The notes under the pieces are model-generated. The model was given only the letters and a program-made list of their open reading frames with translations. It had not been told where the DNA came from and did no database searches. From Monodelphis domestica (Eukaryota; Chordata; Mammalia; Didelphimorphia; Didelphidae): a stretch of 64,000 nt of DNA. The stretch spans positions 64,552,607-64,616,606 of the forward strand of contig NC_077227.1 in assembly GCF_027887165.1 (NCBI RefSeq), in the 5' to 3' direction. The translations under genes were made by a program, and so were the position numbers. Shown piece after piece: positions 12,070 through 22,826 of the stretch. Numbering within the stretch: the first letter of the stretch is position 1; every line of letters starts with the position of its first letter.

Positions 12070-12290
12070 GCATTGATATAACCCGCAAAGCATTTTTATA
12101 TATGTTGTCCCCTATGATCCCCACAGCAATATTGTGAAATAGGTGCTGTTATTAGCCCCATTTTTCAGTTAAGGAAAGTGAGGCAGAGACAGCCTAAGTG
12201 ACTGGCCCAGGGTCATGAAGCTAGGAAGGGTCTAAGGCAGGATTTAAACTCAAGTCCTCCTGCCTTCAAATCCATCCAGTAGTCTCTCCA
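12070..12290 (-). repeat. MIR-family remnant, reversed
   Basis: Contains AAGTGAGGCAGAGACAG and CTGGCCCAGGGTCATGAAGC, the reverse of the MIR core. Confidence 0.6.
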
Positions 12291-12299
12291 GAATGTTTC

Positions 12300-13030
12300 C
12301 TGACTGCCTTGTAAGCACTTAAAAAGTGTTTGCTGGCTGTCAGCATGACTACTTCCCAATAGCTTTCAGACTCTCTGTGACCTTCCTTAACCTGTGCTGC
12401 CCTCTATTTGGTAGAGGGAAGGACCCCTTGCTTGCAGGTGTCCCCTTATAAGGGTGCCCTCACCTTCCTGGTTCAGTTTTATGGAACTTTCTTATCACCT
12501 TCAGAGCTTTTTTCCAGGAGCTTTTTGTCCTTTTTACACAGCCTCCTTCATGAAGCTTCACACTCCAGTGCCCTTAAATCACTGTCTCCTGGGATAGAGC
12601 CTCAGGACTCCTCTCTTCCTGGCCAACCCTGGCCCCTGCCGAGCACAGGTGTGTGACCAGGCTCCAGACCTTTGGAGAATGAGCCCTTGAGGGCAGACTC
12701 TGCCCTGGCAGCCTGCCATAAGTACTAGATGAAAGCACCAAGGGGGCTGGAGGGGAGGAGATTCTGGAGGGTTTTTGAAACTGATTTCTAAGAGCCCAAT
12801 ACTCATGAGCCACTTATTCCTTAAAATCAAGCCAGATGGTTTTGTTTGAAGGAAAGAGATCCATATCTACCAAGCTCTTAATTCATTAAACTTCCTCTTC
12901 AGCTCAGGAGATGAAATCACTTGGAAAGACAGATTGCTGTCCAGTTGGTTGCAACTGGGAATTGCTTCCCAGGACTAGCCCTACCTGGCTTGTCCCTTTT
13001 CAAGTCACCCTGCCCACTTCTGTCAGTCTC
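12300..13030. other. Intergenic, GC-richer, unassigned
   Basis: Looks single-copy and is richer in G+C than its neighbours. Overlapping frames of about 80 codons occur on both strands, but none has recognisable similarity or convincing splice sites. Confidence 0.35.
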
Positions 13031-13034
13031 ATGG

Positions 13035-13260
13035 TCCAATGAATAAAAAGCATTGAATCAGGACTCTGGGAGAACCAACTTCAAATCTGACCTTAGACCT
13101 TAGGTTATGTGACCCCAGGAAAGTCACTTAATTCTGTTTGCCTCCATTTTCTCATCTGTAAAATGGGGATAATTATAGCATCTGCTTTGAGGATATTTGT
13201 GAGGATCAAATATGACAAACATTGTAAAGTTCTTAGTTTGGTGCCTATTATTTAATAAGT
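13035..13260 (+). repeat. MIR, nearly full length
   Basis: The order from GGACTCTGGGAGAACC to CTCATCTGTAAAATGGGGAT and on to TTGTGAGGATCAAATATGA matches a full MIR. Confidence 0.75.
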
Positions 13261-13264
13261 GATG

Positions 13265-13759
13265 TTTAAATGTTTAGTATTCATCTTTCAAATTATTCAA
13301 TCATTTCTTTATTCGATAAACAAATCTTAAATGAACACTCTGGGCAAAGTATTTTATAGGAATTATGGCACAATGGAAATGCAGTCTCTAATTTCAAGTT
13401 TGATCTCTGACACATATTATCTTTGCTACTTTACCTCCCTAAACTTTTGTTTCTTCATCTATAGAATGAAAGGATTAAACTAGGTACTCCCTCAGGTACC
13501 TTTCAGTTATGATCCTTTGCTCACTCCTGGGCAGAGGATATATCTCTTTAGATTTTCTCTCCTGGAACAGTGGGTCAGCTACAAAAGGTCAATCAGCCAT
13601 CCCTGACCCCTGTCTTTGGCCCAGCCAGTTGGTTCTAAGATGGTATCCAACTAATATATTTGTGAACCATTCACTTGTACAACCAACTGAAGCACCTCCA
13701 TTAAGTAACTGCATTGGGGCTGAACTCCTTTCCACACTATGTCTCTTTTTGCAAGAAAA
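13265..13759. other. MIR remnant and unassigned left flank of solo LTR B
   Basis: 13360-13510 is a diverged MIR. An 89-codon open frame at 13509-13778 runs into the LTR and has no recognised similarity. Confidence 0.35.
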
Positions 13760-14365
13760 TGTTAAGGGTAAAAATTAGGGTTGTTGACTGAATATGTTAT
13801 ACTAGTTGTCACCAGGGATTAAAATTCATTCCCAATAAAATATTCAAGTAAGTTTGGGATTTTTATGGTGGCTTATACAATAGAGGGAAGAAATTAAGAA
13901 GAGAGAGAGAAAAGGGAATTGGACTGCTCTGGCAAGCCAGATAGGAGTTGAAGGTAAAGGGAAGGAGGAAAAGAGGAATCAGTCACCTCACCACCAAGCC
14001 ACAAATGCCAAAAACCCAACAAGAGCTGCAAACATGCCAAAACACTGCCCAGTGCTCCCCATGCTACCAACATAGCCCAACATCTCTGTGAGAGAGCATG
14101 CGAGATAGCCCTGAGAGAGGAAGTGACGCAAAATATATAGACAGTTCTTTACATCACTTCCTATGTCTCACATGTACCAATGGTAGTTTAAGCTTAACTT
14201 AGGACAGCCCAGGAGGTCTGTCAGTTGTTTCTTATTTGACATTTGCTAGCACATGTGGTCATAGGCCATCCTCCTCAACACTTAATCCTTAAGTAGGGGT
14301 ATATCCATTCTGGATTGCTAGAATTTCTAAAGACTAAACAAAATGGAGAAAATATAAAATTCACA
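13760..14365 (-). mobile_element. Solo LTR (copy B), same family as copy A
   Basis: 606 bp with TGTGAATTTTAT at the minus-strand 5' end and CCCTTAACA at the 3' end. Shared blocks with copy A include GAAGTGAYGCAAAATATATA and CACATGTACCAATGGTAG. Flanks GAAAA and GAAAT may be a 5-bp target duplication with one change. Length differs from copy A through internal gaps. Confidence 0.8.
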
Positions 14366-14521
14366 GAAATATGAGCATCAATTGACTTTTTTGAAGTAGT
14401 ATCAAGCCTTACCCATTGACCCAATGTCTAAATATCAACACTAGATCCTCTGTGGTACACCAGAAAGGATGTCTGTGATAATAAAATATCTCCAGTCAGC
14501 ACACTATAGGAAATTCTGCCA

Positions 14522-14539
14522 TTAAAGCTTCATTCTTTT
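14522..14539. repeat. L1 target site duplication, left copy
   Basis: TTAAAGCTTCATTCTTTT is identical to 20807-20824. The last few T may be shared with the L1 poly(A) tail read in reverse. Confidence 0.93.
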
Positions 14540-14895
14540 TTTTTTTAAATATATTTTATTTGATCATTTCCAAGCATTATTCGTTAAAGACATAGATCAT
14601 TTTCTTTTCCTCCCCCCCCCCACCCCCCATAGCCAACGCGTAAGTCCACTGGGCATTAGATGTTTTCTTGATTTGAACCCATTGCTTTGTTGATAGTATT
14701 TGCATTAGAGTGTTCATTTAGAGTCCATCCTCTGTCATGTCCCCTCAACCTCTGTATTCAGGCAGTTGCTTTTTCTCGGCGTTTCCACTCCCATAGTTTA
14801 TCCTTTCCTTATGAAAGGTGTTTTTTTCTCCTGGATCCCTGCAAGTTGTTCAGGGACATTACACCGCCACTAATGGAGAAGTCCATTACGTTCGA
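14540..14895 (-). other. LINE-1 3' UTR with G-rich tract and poly(A) signal
   Basis: On the minus strand a G run (GGGGGGTGGGGGGGGGGAGG, 14611-14630) lies about 55 bp before AATAAA (14555-14560), followed by a short A tail. L1 3' UTRs of mammals carry similar G-rich tracts. Confidence 0.85.
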
Positions 14896-17800
14896 TTATA
14901 CCACAGTGTGTATTAGCATCACTTCCTGGAGGTTGTTCCAGTCTCCATGGAACTTCTCCACTTTATTATTCCTTTTAGCACAATAGTACTCCATCACCAA
15001 CATATACCACAGTTTGTTCAGCCATTCCCCAATTGATGGGCATCCCCTCATTTTCCAGTTTTGGGCCACCACAAAGAGCGCAGCTATGAATATTTTTGTA
15101 CAAGTCTTTGTGTCCATTATCTCTTTGGGGTACAGACCCAGCAGTGCTATGGCTGGGTCAAAGGGTAGATATTCTTTTGTTGCTCTTTGGGCATAGTTCC
15201 AAATTGCCCTCCAGAATGGTTGGATCATTTCACAGCTCCACCAGCAATGAATTAATGTCCCTATTTTGCCACATCCCCTCCAGCATTCATTACTTTCCTT
15301 TGCTGTTATGTTAGCCAATCTGCTAGGTGTGAGGTGATACCTCAGAGTTGTTTTGATTTGCATCTCTCTGATTATAAGAGATGTAGAACACTTCTTCATG
15401 TGCTTGTTAATAGTTTTGATTTCTTTATCTGAGAACTGCCTATCCATTTCCCTTGCCCATTTATCAGTTGGAGAATGGCTTGATTTTTTGTACAATTGAT
15501 TTAGCTCATTATAAATATGAGTAATTAAACCTTTGTCAGAGGTTTCTATGAAGATTTTTTCCCAATTTGTTGTTTCCCTTCTGATTTTAGTTATATTGGT
15601 TTTGTTTGTACAAAAGCTTTTTAGTTTGATGTAGTCAAAATTATTTATTTTACATTTTGTGATTCTTTCTATATCTTGCTTGGTTTTAAAGCCTTTCCCC
15701 TCCCAAAGGTCTGACATGTATACTATTCTATGTTTACCCAATTTACTTATGGTTTCCTTCTTTATGTTTAAGTCACTCACCCATTTTGAATTTATCTTGG
15801 TGTAGGGTGTGAGGTGTTGATCTATTCCTAGTCTCTCCCACACTGTCTTCCAATTTTCCCAGCAGTTTTTATCGAATAGTGGATTTTTGTCCCAAAAGCT
15901 GGGATCTTTGGGTTTATCGTATACTGTCTTGCTGAGGTCGCTTTCCCCCAGTCTATTCCACTGATCTTCCTTTCTGTTTCTTAGCCAGTACCAAATTGTT
16001 TTGATGACTGCTGCTTTGTAATATAGTTTTAGGTCAGGGACTGCAAGGCCCCCATCATGTGTGTTTTTTTTCATTATTTCCCTGGATATCCTTGATCTTT
16101 TGTTCTTCCAAATGAACTTTGTTATAGTTTTTTCTAAATCAGTGAAGAAGTATTTTGGTAGTTCAATGGGTATGGCACTAAATAGATAAATAAGTTTGGG
16201 TAGGATGGTCATTTTTATTATATTGGCTTGTCCTATCCATGAGCAGTTAATGTTTTTCCATTTGTTCAAGTCTAGTTTTAGTTGTGTGGCGAGTGTTTTG
16301 TAGTTGTGTTCATATAGTTCCTGTGTTTGTCTTGGGAGATAGATTCCTAGGTATTTTATTTTGTCTAAGGTGATTTTGAATGGGATTTCTCTTTCTAGTT
16401 CTTGCTGCTGAGCTGTGTTGGAGATATATAGAAAAGCTGATGATTTATGTGGGTTTATTTTGTATCCTGCAACTTTGCTAAAGTTGTTGATTATTTCAAT
16501 TAGCTTTTTGGTTGAATCTCTAGGATTCTTTAAGTAGACCATCATGTCATCCGCAAAGAGTGATAACTTGGTCTCCTCCTTGCCTATTTTGATGCCTTCA
16601 ATTCCTTTATCTTCTCTAATTGCTACTGCTAGTGTTTCTAGTACAATGTCAAATAGTAGAGGTGATAATGGGCATCCTTGTTTCACTCCTGATCTTAATG
16701 GGAATGGATTTAGTTTATCCCCATTGCAGATGATATTAGTTGATGGTTTTACATATATACTGTTTATTATTTTTAGGAATGACCCTTCTATTCCTATGCT
16801 TTCTAGTGTTTTTAATAGGAATGGGTGTTGTATTTTATCAAAGGCTTTTTCTGCATCTATTGAGATAATCATGTGGTTCTTGCTAGTTTGCTTGTTGATG
16901 TGGTCAATTATGTGGATGGTTTTCCTAATGTTGAACCAGCCCTGCATCCCTGGTATGAATCCTACTTGATCATGGTGAATGATCCTTCTGATCACTTGCT
17001 GGAGTCTTTTTGCTAGTATCCTATTTAAGATTTTTGCATCTATATTCATTAGGGAGATTGGCCTATAGTTTTCTTTCTCTGTTTTTGACCTGCCTGGTTT
17101 TGGAATCAGTACCATGTTTGTGTCGTAAAAGGAGTTTGGTAGAACTCCCTCTTTGCTTATTATGTCAAATAGTTTGTGTAGTATTGGGATTAACTGTTCT
17201 CTGAATGTTTGATAGAATTCACAGGTGAATCCATCAGGCCCTGGGGATTTTTTCTTAGGAAGTTCTTTGATGGCTTGTTGGATTTCAATTTCTGATATGG
17301 GATTATTTAGGAATTCTATTTCCTCTTCTGTTAGTCTAGGCAGTTTGTATTTTTGTATATATTCATCCATTTCTCCTAAATTGGTGTATTTATTGCCATA
17401 TAATTGGGCAAAGTAATTTCTAATGATTGCCTTAATTTCCTCTTCATCAGAGGTGCTGTCCCCCTTTTCATCTTTAATGCTGTGTATTTGCTTTTCTTCC
17501 TTCCTTTTTTTAACTAGATTGACCAGTACCTTGTCTATTTTGTTTGTTTTTTCAAAGTACCAGCTTCTTGTCTCATTTATTAAATCAATAGTTCTATCAC
17601 TTTCGATTTTATTAATTTCTCCCTTAATTTTTAGGATTTCTAATTTGGTTTTCTGCTGGGGGTTTTTAATTTGATCACTTTCCAGTTTTTTCATTTGCAT
17701 TTCCAATTGATTGATCTCTGCTCTCCCTTGTTTGTTAATATAAGCATTCAGGGATATGAATTTACCTCTGATTACTGCTTTGGCTGTATCCCAAAAGGTT

Positions 17801-18651
17801 TGAAAGGATGTTTCGCCATTGTCATTTTCCTCGATGAAATTATTAATTGTTTCTATGATTTCTTCTTTAACTAAACGGTTTTGGAGTATCATATTGTTTA
17901 ATTTCCAATTGGTTTTAGATTTGGTTTTCCATGTACCATTACTAATCATTATTTTTATTGCCTTGTGATCTGAGAAGGCTGCATTCATTATTTCTGCTTT
18001 TCTGCATTTGTGTGCTATGTTTCTGTGACCTAATGTATGGTCAATTTTTGTGAATGTGCCATGTGGTGCTGAGAAAAAGGTGTATTCCTCTTTATCCCTA
18101 TTTATTTTTCTCCATATGTCTATTAATTCTAATTTTTCCAAGATTTCATTCACTTCTTTTACCTCTTTCTTATTTATTTTTTGATTTGATTTATCTAAAT
18201 TTGATAATGGTTGGTTTAAGTCTCCCACTAGTATGGTTTTATTGTCTATTTCTTCCTTCAATTCTCCTAGTTTCTCCATTAGAAATTTGGGTGCTATTTT
18301 ATTTGGTGCATACATATTGATTAATGATATTTCCTCATTGTCTATAGTCCCTTTTAACAAAATATAATTACCTTCCCTATCCCTTTTGATCAGGTCTATT
18401 TTTGCATTGGCTTTATCGGATATCATGATTACCACTCCTGCCTTCTTTCTATCAGTTGAAGCCCAGAAGGTCTTACTCCATCCTTTAATTCTGACCTTGT
18501 GGGTGTCAACCCGCCTCATGTGTGTTTCTTGAAGACAACATATGGTAGGGTTTTGGATTCTAATCCATTCTGCTATTCGTCTACGTTTTATGGGTGAGTT
18601 CATCCCATTCACGTTCAAAGTTATGATTGTCATTTGTGGACTCCCTGGCAT
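14896..18651 (-). CDS. LINE-1 ORF2 protein (endonuclease and reverse transcriptase), 1251 aa
   Basis: ORF2p nicks target DNA and copies L1 RNA at the nick. The N-terminal APE-type endonuclease keeps N13 (in LNVNG), E42 (QETH), GDLN and SDHKAIK. The reverse transcriptase has [18 protein letters not shown] and the catalytic [12 protein letters not shown]. The C-terminal Cys-rich segment reads [16 protein letters not shown], very close to human CWRGCGEIGTLLHCWW. Human ORF2p is 1275 residues, so this is near full length. The last residues ([13 protein letters not shown]) differ from an older copy in this window at 46.2 kb, which continues VMQSETSRTRR, because about 45 nt are missing here. No internal stop is seen. 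Confidence 0.95.
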   Translation of the reverse strand: MPGSPQMTIITLNVNGMNSPIKRRRIAEWIRIQNPTICCLQETHMRRVDTHKVRIKGWSKTFWASTDRKKAGVVIMISDKANAKIDLIKRDREGNYILLKGTIDNEEISLINMYAPNKIAPKFLMEKLGELKEEIDNKTILVGDLNQPLSNLDKSNQKINKKEVKEVNEILEKLELIDIWRKINRDKEEYTFFSAPHGTFTKIDHTLGHRNIAHKCRKAEIMNAAFSDHKAIKIMISNGTWKTKSKTNWKLNNMILQNRLVKEEIIETINNFIEENDNGETSFQTFWDTAKAVIRGKFISLNAYINKQGRAEINQLEMQMKKLESDQIKNPQQKTKLEILKIKGEINKIESDRTIDLINETRSWYFEKTNKIDKVLVNLVKKRKEEKQIHSIKDEKGDSTSDEEEIKAIIRNYFAQLYGNKYTNLGEMDEYIQKYKLPRLTEEEIEFLNNPISEIEIQQAIKELPKKKSPGPDGFTCEFYQTFREQLIPILHKLFDIISKEGVLPNSFYDTNMVLIPKPGRSKTEKENYRPISLMNIDAKILNRILAKRLQQVIRRIIHHDQVGFIPGMQGWFNIRKTIHIIDHINKQTSKNHMIISIDAEKAFDKIQHPFLLKTLESIGIEGSFLKIINSIYVKPSTNIICNGDKLNPFPLRSGVKQGCPLSPLLFDIVLETLAVAIREDKGIEGIKIGKEETKLSLFADDMMVYLKNPRDSTKKLIEIINNFSKVAGYKINPHKSSAFLYISNTAQQQELEREIPFKITLDKIKYLGIYLPRQTQELYEHNYKTLATQLKLDLNKWKNINCSWIGQANIIKMTILPKLIYLFSAIPIELPKYFFTDLEKTITKFIWKNKRSRISREIMKKNTHDGGLAVPDLKLYYKAAVIKTIWYWLRNRKEDQWNRLGESDLSKTVYDKPKDPSFWDKNPLFDKNCWENWKTVWERLGIDQHLTPYTKINSKWVSDLNIKKETISKLGKHRIVYMSDLWEGKGFKTKQDIERITKCKINNFDYIKLKSFCTNKTNITKIRRETTNWEKIFIETSDKGLITHIYNELNQLYKKSSHSPTDKWAREMDRQFSDKEIKTINKHMKKCSTSLIIREMQIKTTLRYHLTPSRLANITAKESNECWRGCGKIGTLIHCWWSCEMIQPFWRAIWNYAQRATKEYLPFDPAIALLGLYPKEIMDTKTCTKIFIAALFVVAQNWKMRGCPSIGEWLNKLWYMLVMEYYCAKRNNKVEKFHGDWNNLQEVMLIHTVV

Positions 18652-19181
18652 TTTGATTGCCTTCCCTAATTCTAACCTATTCTTCTTCGGCTCTACCTTT
18701 TAGTCCAGTGATTTACTTTGAAACAGTCCCCCTTGTCCCCTCCCTTGATGTTTCCCTTTTTAGTCCCTCCCTTTTTGTTCCCTCCCCTTCCCCCCTCTCT
18801 TTCCCTCCCTTTTTGTTCTCCCTCTCCCCCTCCCCCCCTTGGTTTTCCCTTCTCCTTACCCTTGTTGGGTAAGATAGAATTCAAGATCCCAATGGATCTG
18901 GATGTTTTTCCCTCTCAGAGTTGATTTCCCTGAGATTGGGGTTTAAGTAAATCCCCCCCCCCTTCCTCTCCTTCTTATAGGAGTTTTCTTCCCCTCCCCT
19001 TCCCATATGAATCTTTGTGTGAGAATGATTATTCTATTTGGTCTTTCTTTACCCCCTATTTATACATTACATTTTCCCCACATATTAGTATACATAGGTT
19101 GATATAAATGTAGTCCTTATAGAAGAGAGTTTGAGTAAAAGAAGAAGATAACATTTTCCCCTTTCCTTAATATTTACCTTT
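18652..19181 (-). other. LINE-1 inter-ORF spacer, 530 bp, purine-rich on the coding strand
   Basis: This separates the ORF1 stop from the ORF2 start. Human L1 has only about 63 bp here. It has long G/A runs on the minus strand and several short C runs on the plus strand. I see no further coding part in it. Confidence 0.85.
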
Positions 19182-20147
19182 TCAGGTATTCCTTGCTCTT
19201 TGATTTTCGGTATCAAACTTTCCACAGAGCTCTGGTCTTTTCTTTGCAAAAAGTTGGAAGTCTTCTATTTTGTTGAATGCCCATACTTTCCCTTGGAAGT
19301 ATATAGTCAGTTTTGCTGGGTAGCTGATTCTTGGTTGGAGACCCAGCTCTCTTGCCTTTCTGAAGATCATGTTCCATGCCTTACGATCATTCAGAGTAGA
19401 ACTTGCAAGGTCTTGTGTGACCCTGATTGGCATTCCTTTATATCTAAATTGTCTTTTTCTGGCTTCCTGTAGGATTTTTTCTTTTGTTTGATAGCTTTGG
19501 AATTTGGCAATTACATTCCTGGGAGTTGTCTTTTGGGGGTTTAGTGTAGAAGGTGTTCTGTGAGCTCTGTCAGTGGCTGTATTGCCCCCTTGTTCTAGAA
19601 TCTCTGGGCAATTATCTTTGATTATATCTTGTATCACCATGTCCAGTTTGGTGTTTATTTCTGGCTTTTCTGGGAGTCCAATTATTCTTAAATTATCCCT
19701 TCTCCCCCTATTTTCCAGATCTATCACCTTGTCGGTGAGATATTTTATGTTCTCTTCTAATTTCTTGGTATTTTGGCTTTGCTTTATTGATTCTTGCTCT
19801 TTTACATGATCGTTGTCTTCCAGCTGCCTGATTCTGGCCTTTAAAGCCTGGTTTTCTTTTACAGTTTGGTCAAACTGGTTTTGTAGATGTGTGAATTTCT
19901 TTTGCATTATTTCCAACTTTTCCTTCCAGAAGGCTTCCATCTTTTTGGTCATTTCTGATTCAAATTCTTCATAGGTTTGTGGAGAGTTTCCATTACCTTT
20001 GGAAGGTTTTGGAGCATTTTCTTTTATATTATCTTCTATCTGCTCTGTATTTTGTATTTTGGCTCCATAGAATGTGTCCAAAGTCGCCCCTTTCTTCTTA
20101 TTTTTCTTGGTATTTTGGGGCTTCTGTGCTTCTGTGGAGTTTTCCAT
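19182..20147 (-). CDS. LINE-1 ORF1 protein (RNA-binding coiled-coil trimer), 321 aa
   Basis: ORF1p coats L1 RNA. The protein has a charged Lys-rich N-terminus, a coiled coil (about 60-145), then an RRM-like domain starting near ENRGRRDNLRIIGLPE. It ends with a C-terminal domain containing QPRISYPAKLTIYFQG, matching human QPRISYPAKLSFISEG. Human ORF1p is 338 residues. The frame is open from ATG to stop. Confidence 0.93.
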   Translation of the reverse strand: MENSTEAQKPQNTKKNKKKGATLDTFYGAKIQNTEQIEDNIKENAPKPSKGNGNSPQTYEEFESEMTKKMEAFWKEKLEIMQKKFTHLQNQFDQTVKENQALKARIRQLEDNDHVKEQESIKQSQNTKKLEENIKYLTDKVIDLENRGRRDNLRIIGLPEKPEINTKLDMVIQDIIKDNCPEILEQGGNTATDRAHRTPSTLNPQKTTPRNVIAKFQSYQTKEKILQEARKRQFRYKGMPIRVTQDLASSTLNDRKAWNMIFRKARELGLQPRISYPAKLTIYFQGKVWAFNKIEDFQLFAKKRPELCGKFDTENQRARNT

Positions 20148-20806
20148 CTCTGAATGTGGAGGATTGGCTTTTCTTGTCTCTGTCTGGTGTTCAGAGGCTT
20201 TAGTCCTGGGCAGATGGTTCTATGACTTTCCCTGGGTTAAACTGAATATGCCTCACTGGAACTGGAATGGAAGGGTCGGACCACCACGTTGCTTTCAGGA
20301 AGTTGCCTTCAGAATCGCTGGCCGTGAGGCTGTTTCGTCGGCCTGCGGGGGGATGGGCTGCAGCTAACCCAAGCTCCGAGAGCAAGGACTTTCACTGAGA
20401 CTTGGATAGCAGGATCCAGCCCGTGAGGCTGTCTTGCCCGCCCTGAGGGTTGCTGTTGTTTCGACCAGCTCTCTGCAGCGGAAGCCCCAGGCAGTAACTT
20501 TCACCGGGACTGTAGAAGGCCCTGAGGGTTCTGCTCTCTGAGCCCAGCCGGCAGGGCTGCGGCTTCCGGGAGCCTTGGACTCTGCGCTCCTACCCCTGAG
20601 GTCCGAGGGATCTCGGGTTCTGGCTTTTGAGGGGAGCCGTACCTTTTGAACCGGGTCCAGGTCCAGGAGGAGGGTTCCCAGGGTCTGTGCTGTTGATCGT
20701 TTTGAATTTCGGCGCCTTAGGAGCTTATAGTTTGAGATCGGTCGGGAAGGTTTTTCCGAAGATCTGAGCTTTAGCTTTCTCTAAGCCGCCATCTTAACCG
20801 GAAGTG
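20148..20806 (-). promoter_or_regulatory. LINE-1 5' UTR and internal promoter
   Basis: The 659-bp GC- and CpG-rich leader begins with AAGATGGCGGC close to its first bases, a good match to the YY1 site that sets the start point of human L1 transcription. It is far richer in CpG than the surrounding DNA. Confidence 0.75.
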
Positions 20807-20824
20807 TTAAAGCTTCATTCTTTT
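20807..20824. repeat. L1 target site duplication, right copy
   Basis: Identical to 14522-14539. It directly abuts the 5' end of the minus-strand element. Confidence 0.93.
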
Positions 20825-22130
20825 GGATGAAGGCAGCATTCCAGTCTAACTCCCTGGGAAAGAGTTACATCACACCATGGCCTGATATTCTTCACAATGA
20901 TGTGTGAAGTGTGAATCAGTCTTTCTTTGTCTAGCATCATCAACTTTTAAGTTGATCAACCAAAACTGAAAACATCCCTATTTAACACTTTGTAAGTCAT
21001 CAAGTAAGAGGATTCACAAGTCACTTACTTGAAGAGCTCCACCCTTTTATTGATGATTCAATCAATCAATTAGAAGCTCCTGAATCCTATGATAAGAGTT
21101 GACACCTTCAGAGGATGAGAGGTGTGAATCCCACAGACACTGCCCCCCTGAGCAGTGCTAGGCAATTTGGAAGCTGTCATTGGCTGTGAAGAAGCCTGTG
21201 AAGAAGGGAAGGGAGAAAAAGAACTATAAAAGTCCTGATCTTCTTCGGTGGTAGTCGTCATCATCTTTGGTAGTTGTCTTCGACTGGTGACCTGCCACTT
21301 GGAGGTAACTTGGGACTTGGACTACCTTTTGGATGAATGAGTAGCTGGCCTTCCTTTCCTGGTGTCTGGAGAGAGATTCATTTCAGAGAGGCCTTTCCTT
21401 CTTGGAGGAGGATGAGTGGGTGGAACTCTTGGTCCTCAGGTCCAGAATTAACAAGCCCTGCTGGACTGAGCCAAGCACCAGAGCAATATTTATTGTGATA
21501 GGCTATACATCTTCCCTACTTTCTTTTTGTGTTTCTCTACTTTCAGTTTTTCACCCTCTTTATAAAATAAAAGTTATTAAAAGTCATTTTGACTTGAGTT
21601 ATAATATTTTAAATTGGTGACCACAAGACTATTTTAGAATCCTCATGTATTTAGTCAAACCCTTAATTTAATTCCTTATAAATGTTATTCCAGTGTGAGA
21701 TCTTGGCATGGAGGTGACCCTGGTGTTTTCAATGACTATGCCAGTGGAATTCATGCTCTTATGTGTCCTACCAAGAAGTTAAGCCTAGCTGTAGATTCAG
21801 AAAAAGACTATGTGTATCAGCCAGGCCAACCTAGCTAAGTATGATGAGACTTTTCAACTATGAGTTTACCACCAGGTGATGAGTAATTTTGGCCACAGAA
21901 ATTCTATTATATTATGAAAGGGTTACAGTGTACCCTATTGCAATGTATTGCTCCTACCATAGATAGATCTTCTGAAGCATAGAAAAAAAAAAAAAGAATA
22001 CATTTGTCAAATCCTTTTCAGACCTACATCTCACTGGGAAATGTTGGGGGAGAAAATGACCTGGAATTCCCCAGAGGTATTGTATCCTTGTACACATCCT
22101 CATCAGACTATATTTAGAATATATTCAGTT
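20825..22130. other. Unassigned right flank of the LINE-1, with LTR-like part
   Basis: Apart from the LTR-like segment C, 21670-22130 carries no recognised family. A run of A lies at 21985-21997. Confidence 0.3.
20900..21670 (+). repeat. LTR-like segment (copy C), possibly related to A and B
   Basis: It has TATAAAA at 21225-21231 and AATAAA at 21566-21571, spaced like an LTR R region. It then reads GACTTGAG ... TTGGTGACCA, a terminal arrangement also found at the end of copies A and B. Orientation is opposite to them. The ends are uncertain and the family is not named. Confidence 0.4.
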
Positions 22131-22149
22131 CTGTGAAGCTCATTGTAAG

Positions 22150-22540
22150 AACTGTTGTTGTTCATCTGTCATTTTCAAAGAGGATTGATGACATCACAGG
22201 GTGATGTAATGAATTGATTTGCAAATGAATTGGATTTAAGAGAGGCAGAGTTGCACCAAGGTTTACTGGCAATGGCCAAGGATGTGGGGGATGATCTTGG
22301 TATCTTGCATGTCTGACCAAGCTCTAAGTACTCTACAGGACTACTTCAGTTGCTTTCACAGCCATTGTAGTGAATTATTCTCATCTGCCAATTGTTCAGG
22401 GGGACATCTTGACCTGCGTGTGGTAGACATCCCTCAACTCCACTGAAGGGATTGAGACCTCAACCTAATTTGGTCCCTCCCAGATGGTTTTACCAGGTAT
22501 GGCTGCTGTGTGTGCTACAGCTTCTCAGGGCCAAAGGTTA
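22150..22540 (+). repeat. Marsupial Mar-type SINE (family tentative)
   Basis: Contains TGTTGTTCATCTGTCATTTTC, GATGACATCACAGGGTGATG and GAATTGGATTTAAG, a combination I associate with marsupial Mar SINEs. Confidence 0.5.
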
Positions 22541-22826
22541 GAATTGGGTGGAAGGTGAACACCAAAGGTAGATAAGTAGCCCGGAAAAGGTGTTGGAAAG
22601 CCCTCATACCAGTGGGGCTGGTCCTCCCTAAACACCCTATGTGCCCCTTAGGAAGGATAATGATAAGCTGAAGAGCATTGGGGAGAATAGTAACCAAGAC
22701 AGTGAAAGGCCTTGAGCTGAGACCACTTGAGTAGCAATTGAAGAAATTAAGATGGTTCATCCTGGACAGGGGAAGACAGTGTAAAGATGAAGGTTAATTT
22801 CAAACATTTAAAAGGTGATCAAGGGA

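Larger units (their letters stand above)
14540..20806 (-). mobile_element. Full-length LINE-1 with both ORFs open
   Basis: On the minus strand the element runs from a 5' end reading CACTTCCGGTTAAGATGGCG (20806) to an A-rich tail at 14540. Parts are a 5' UTR (20148-20806), ORF1 (19182-20147), a long inter-ORF spacer (18652-19181), ORF2 (14896-18651) and a 3' UTR (14540-14895). The 18-bp direct repeat TTAAAGCTTCATTCTTTT at 14522-14539 and 20807-20824 is exact and marks the target site duplication. Length is about 6.27 kb, close to other mammalian L1s. Open ORFs, an exact duplication and a full 5' end point to a young insertion that may have been competent. Confidence 0.96.

Noticed and set aside
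12408-12830. Possible exon in a GC-richer stretch with overlapping frames of about 80 codons
   Set aside because: Frames on both strands, no similarity recognised, no convincing splice pair.
13509-13778. 89-codon frame left of solo LTR B
   Set aside because: Runs into the LTR; no recognised similarity or splice signals.
14987-18320. Many plus-strand frames of 60-141 codons
   Set aside because: Shadows of LINE-1 ORF2 on the opposite strand.
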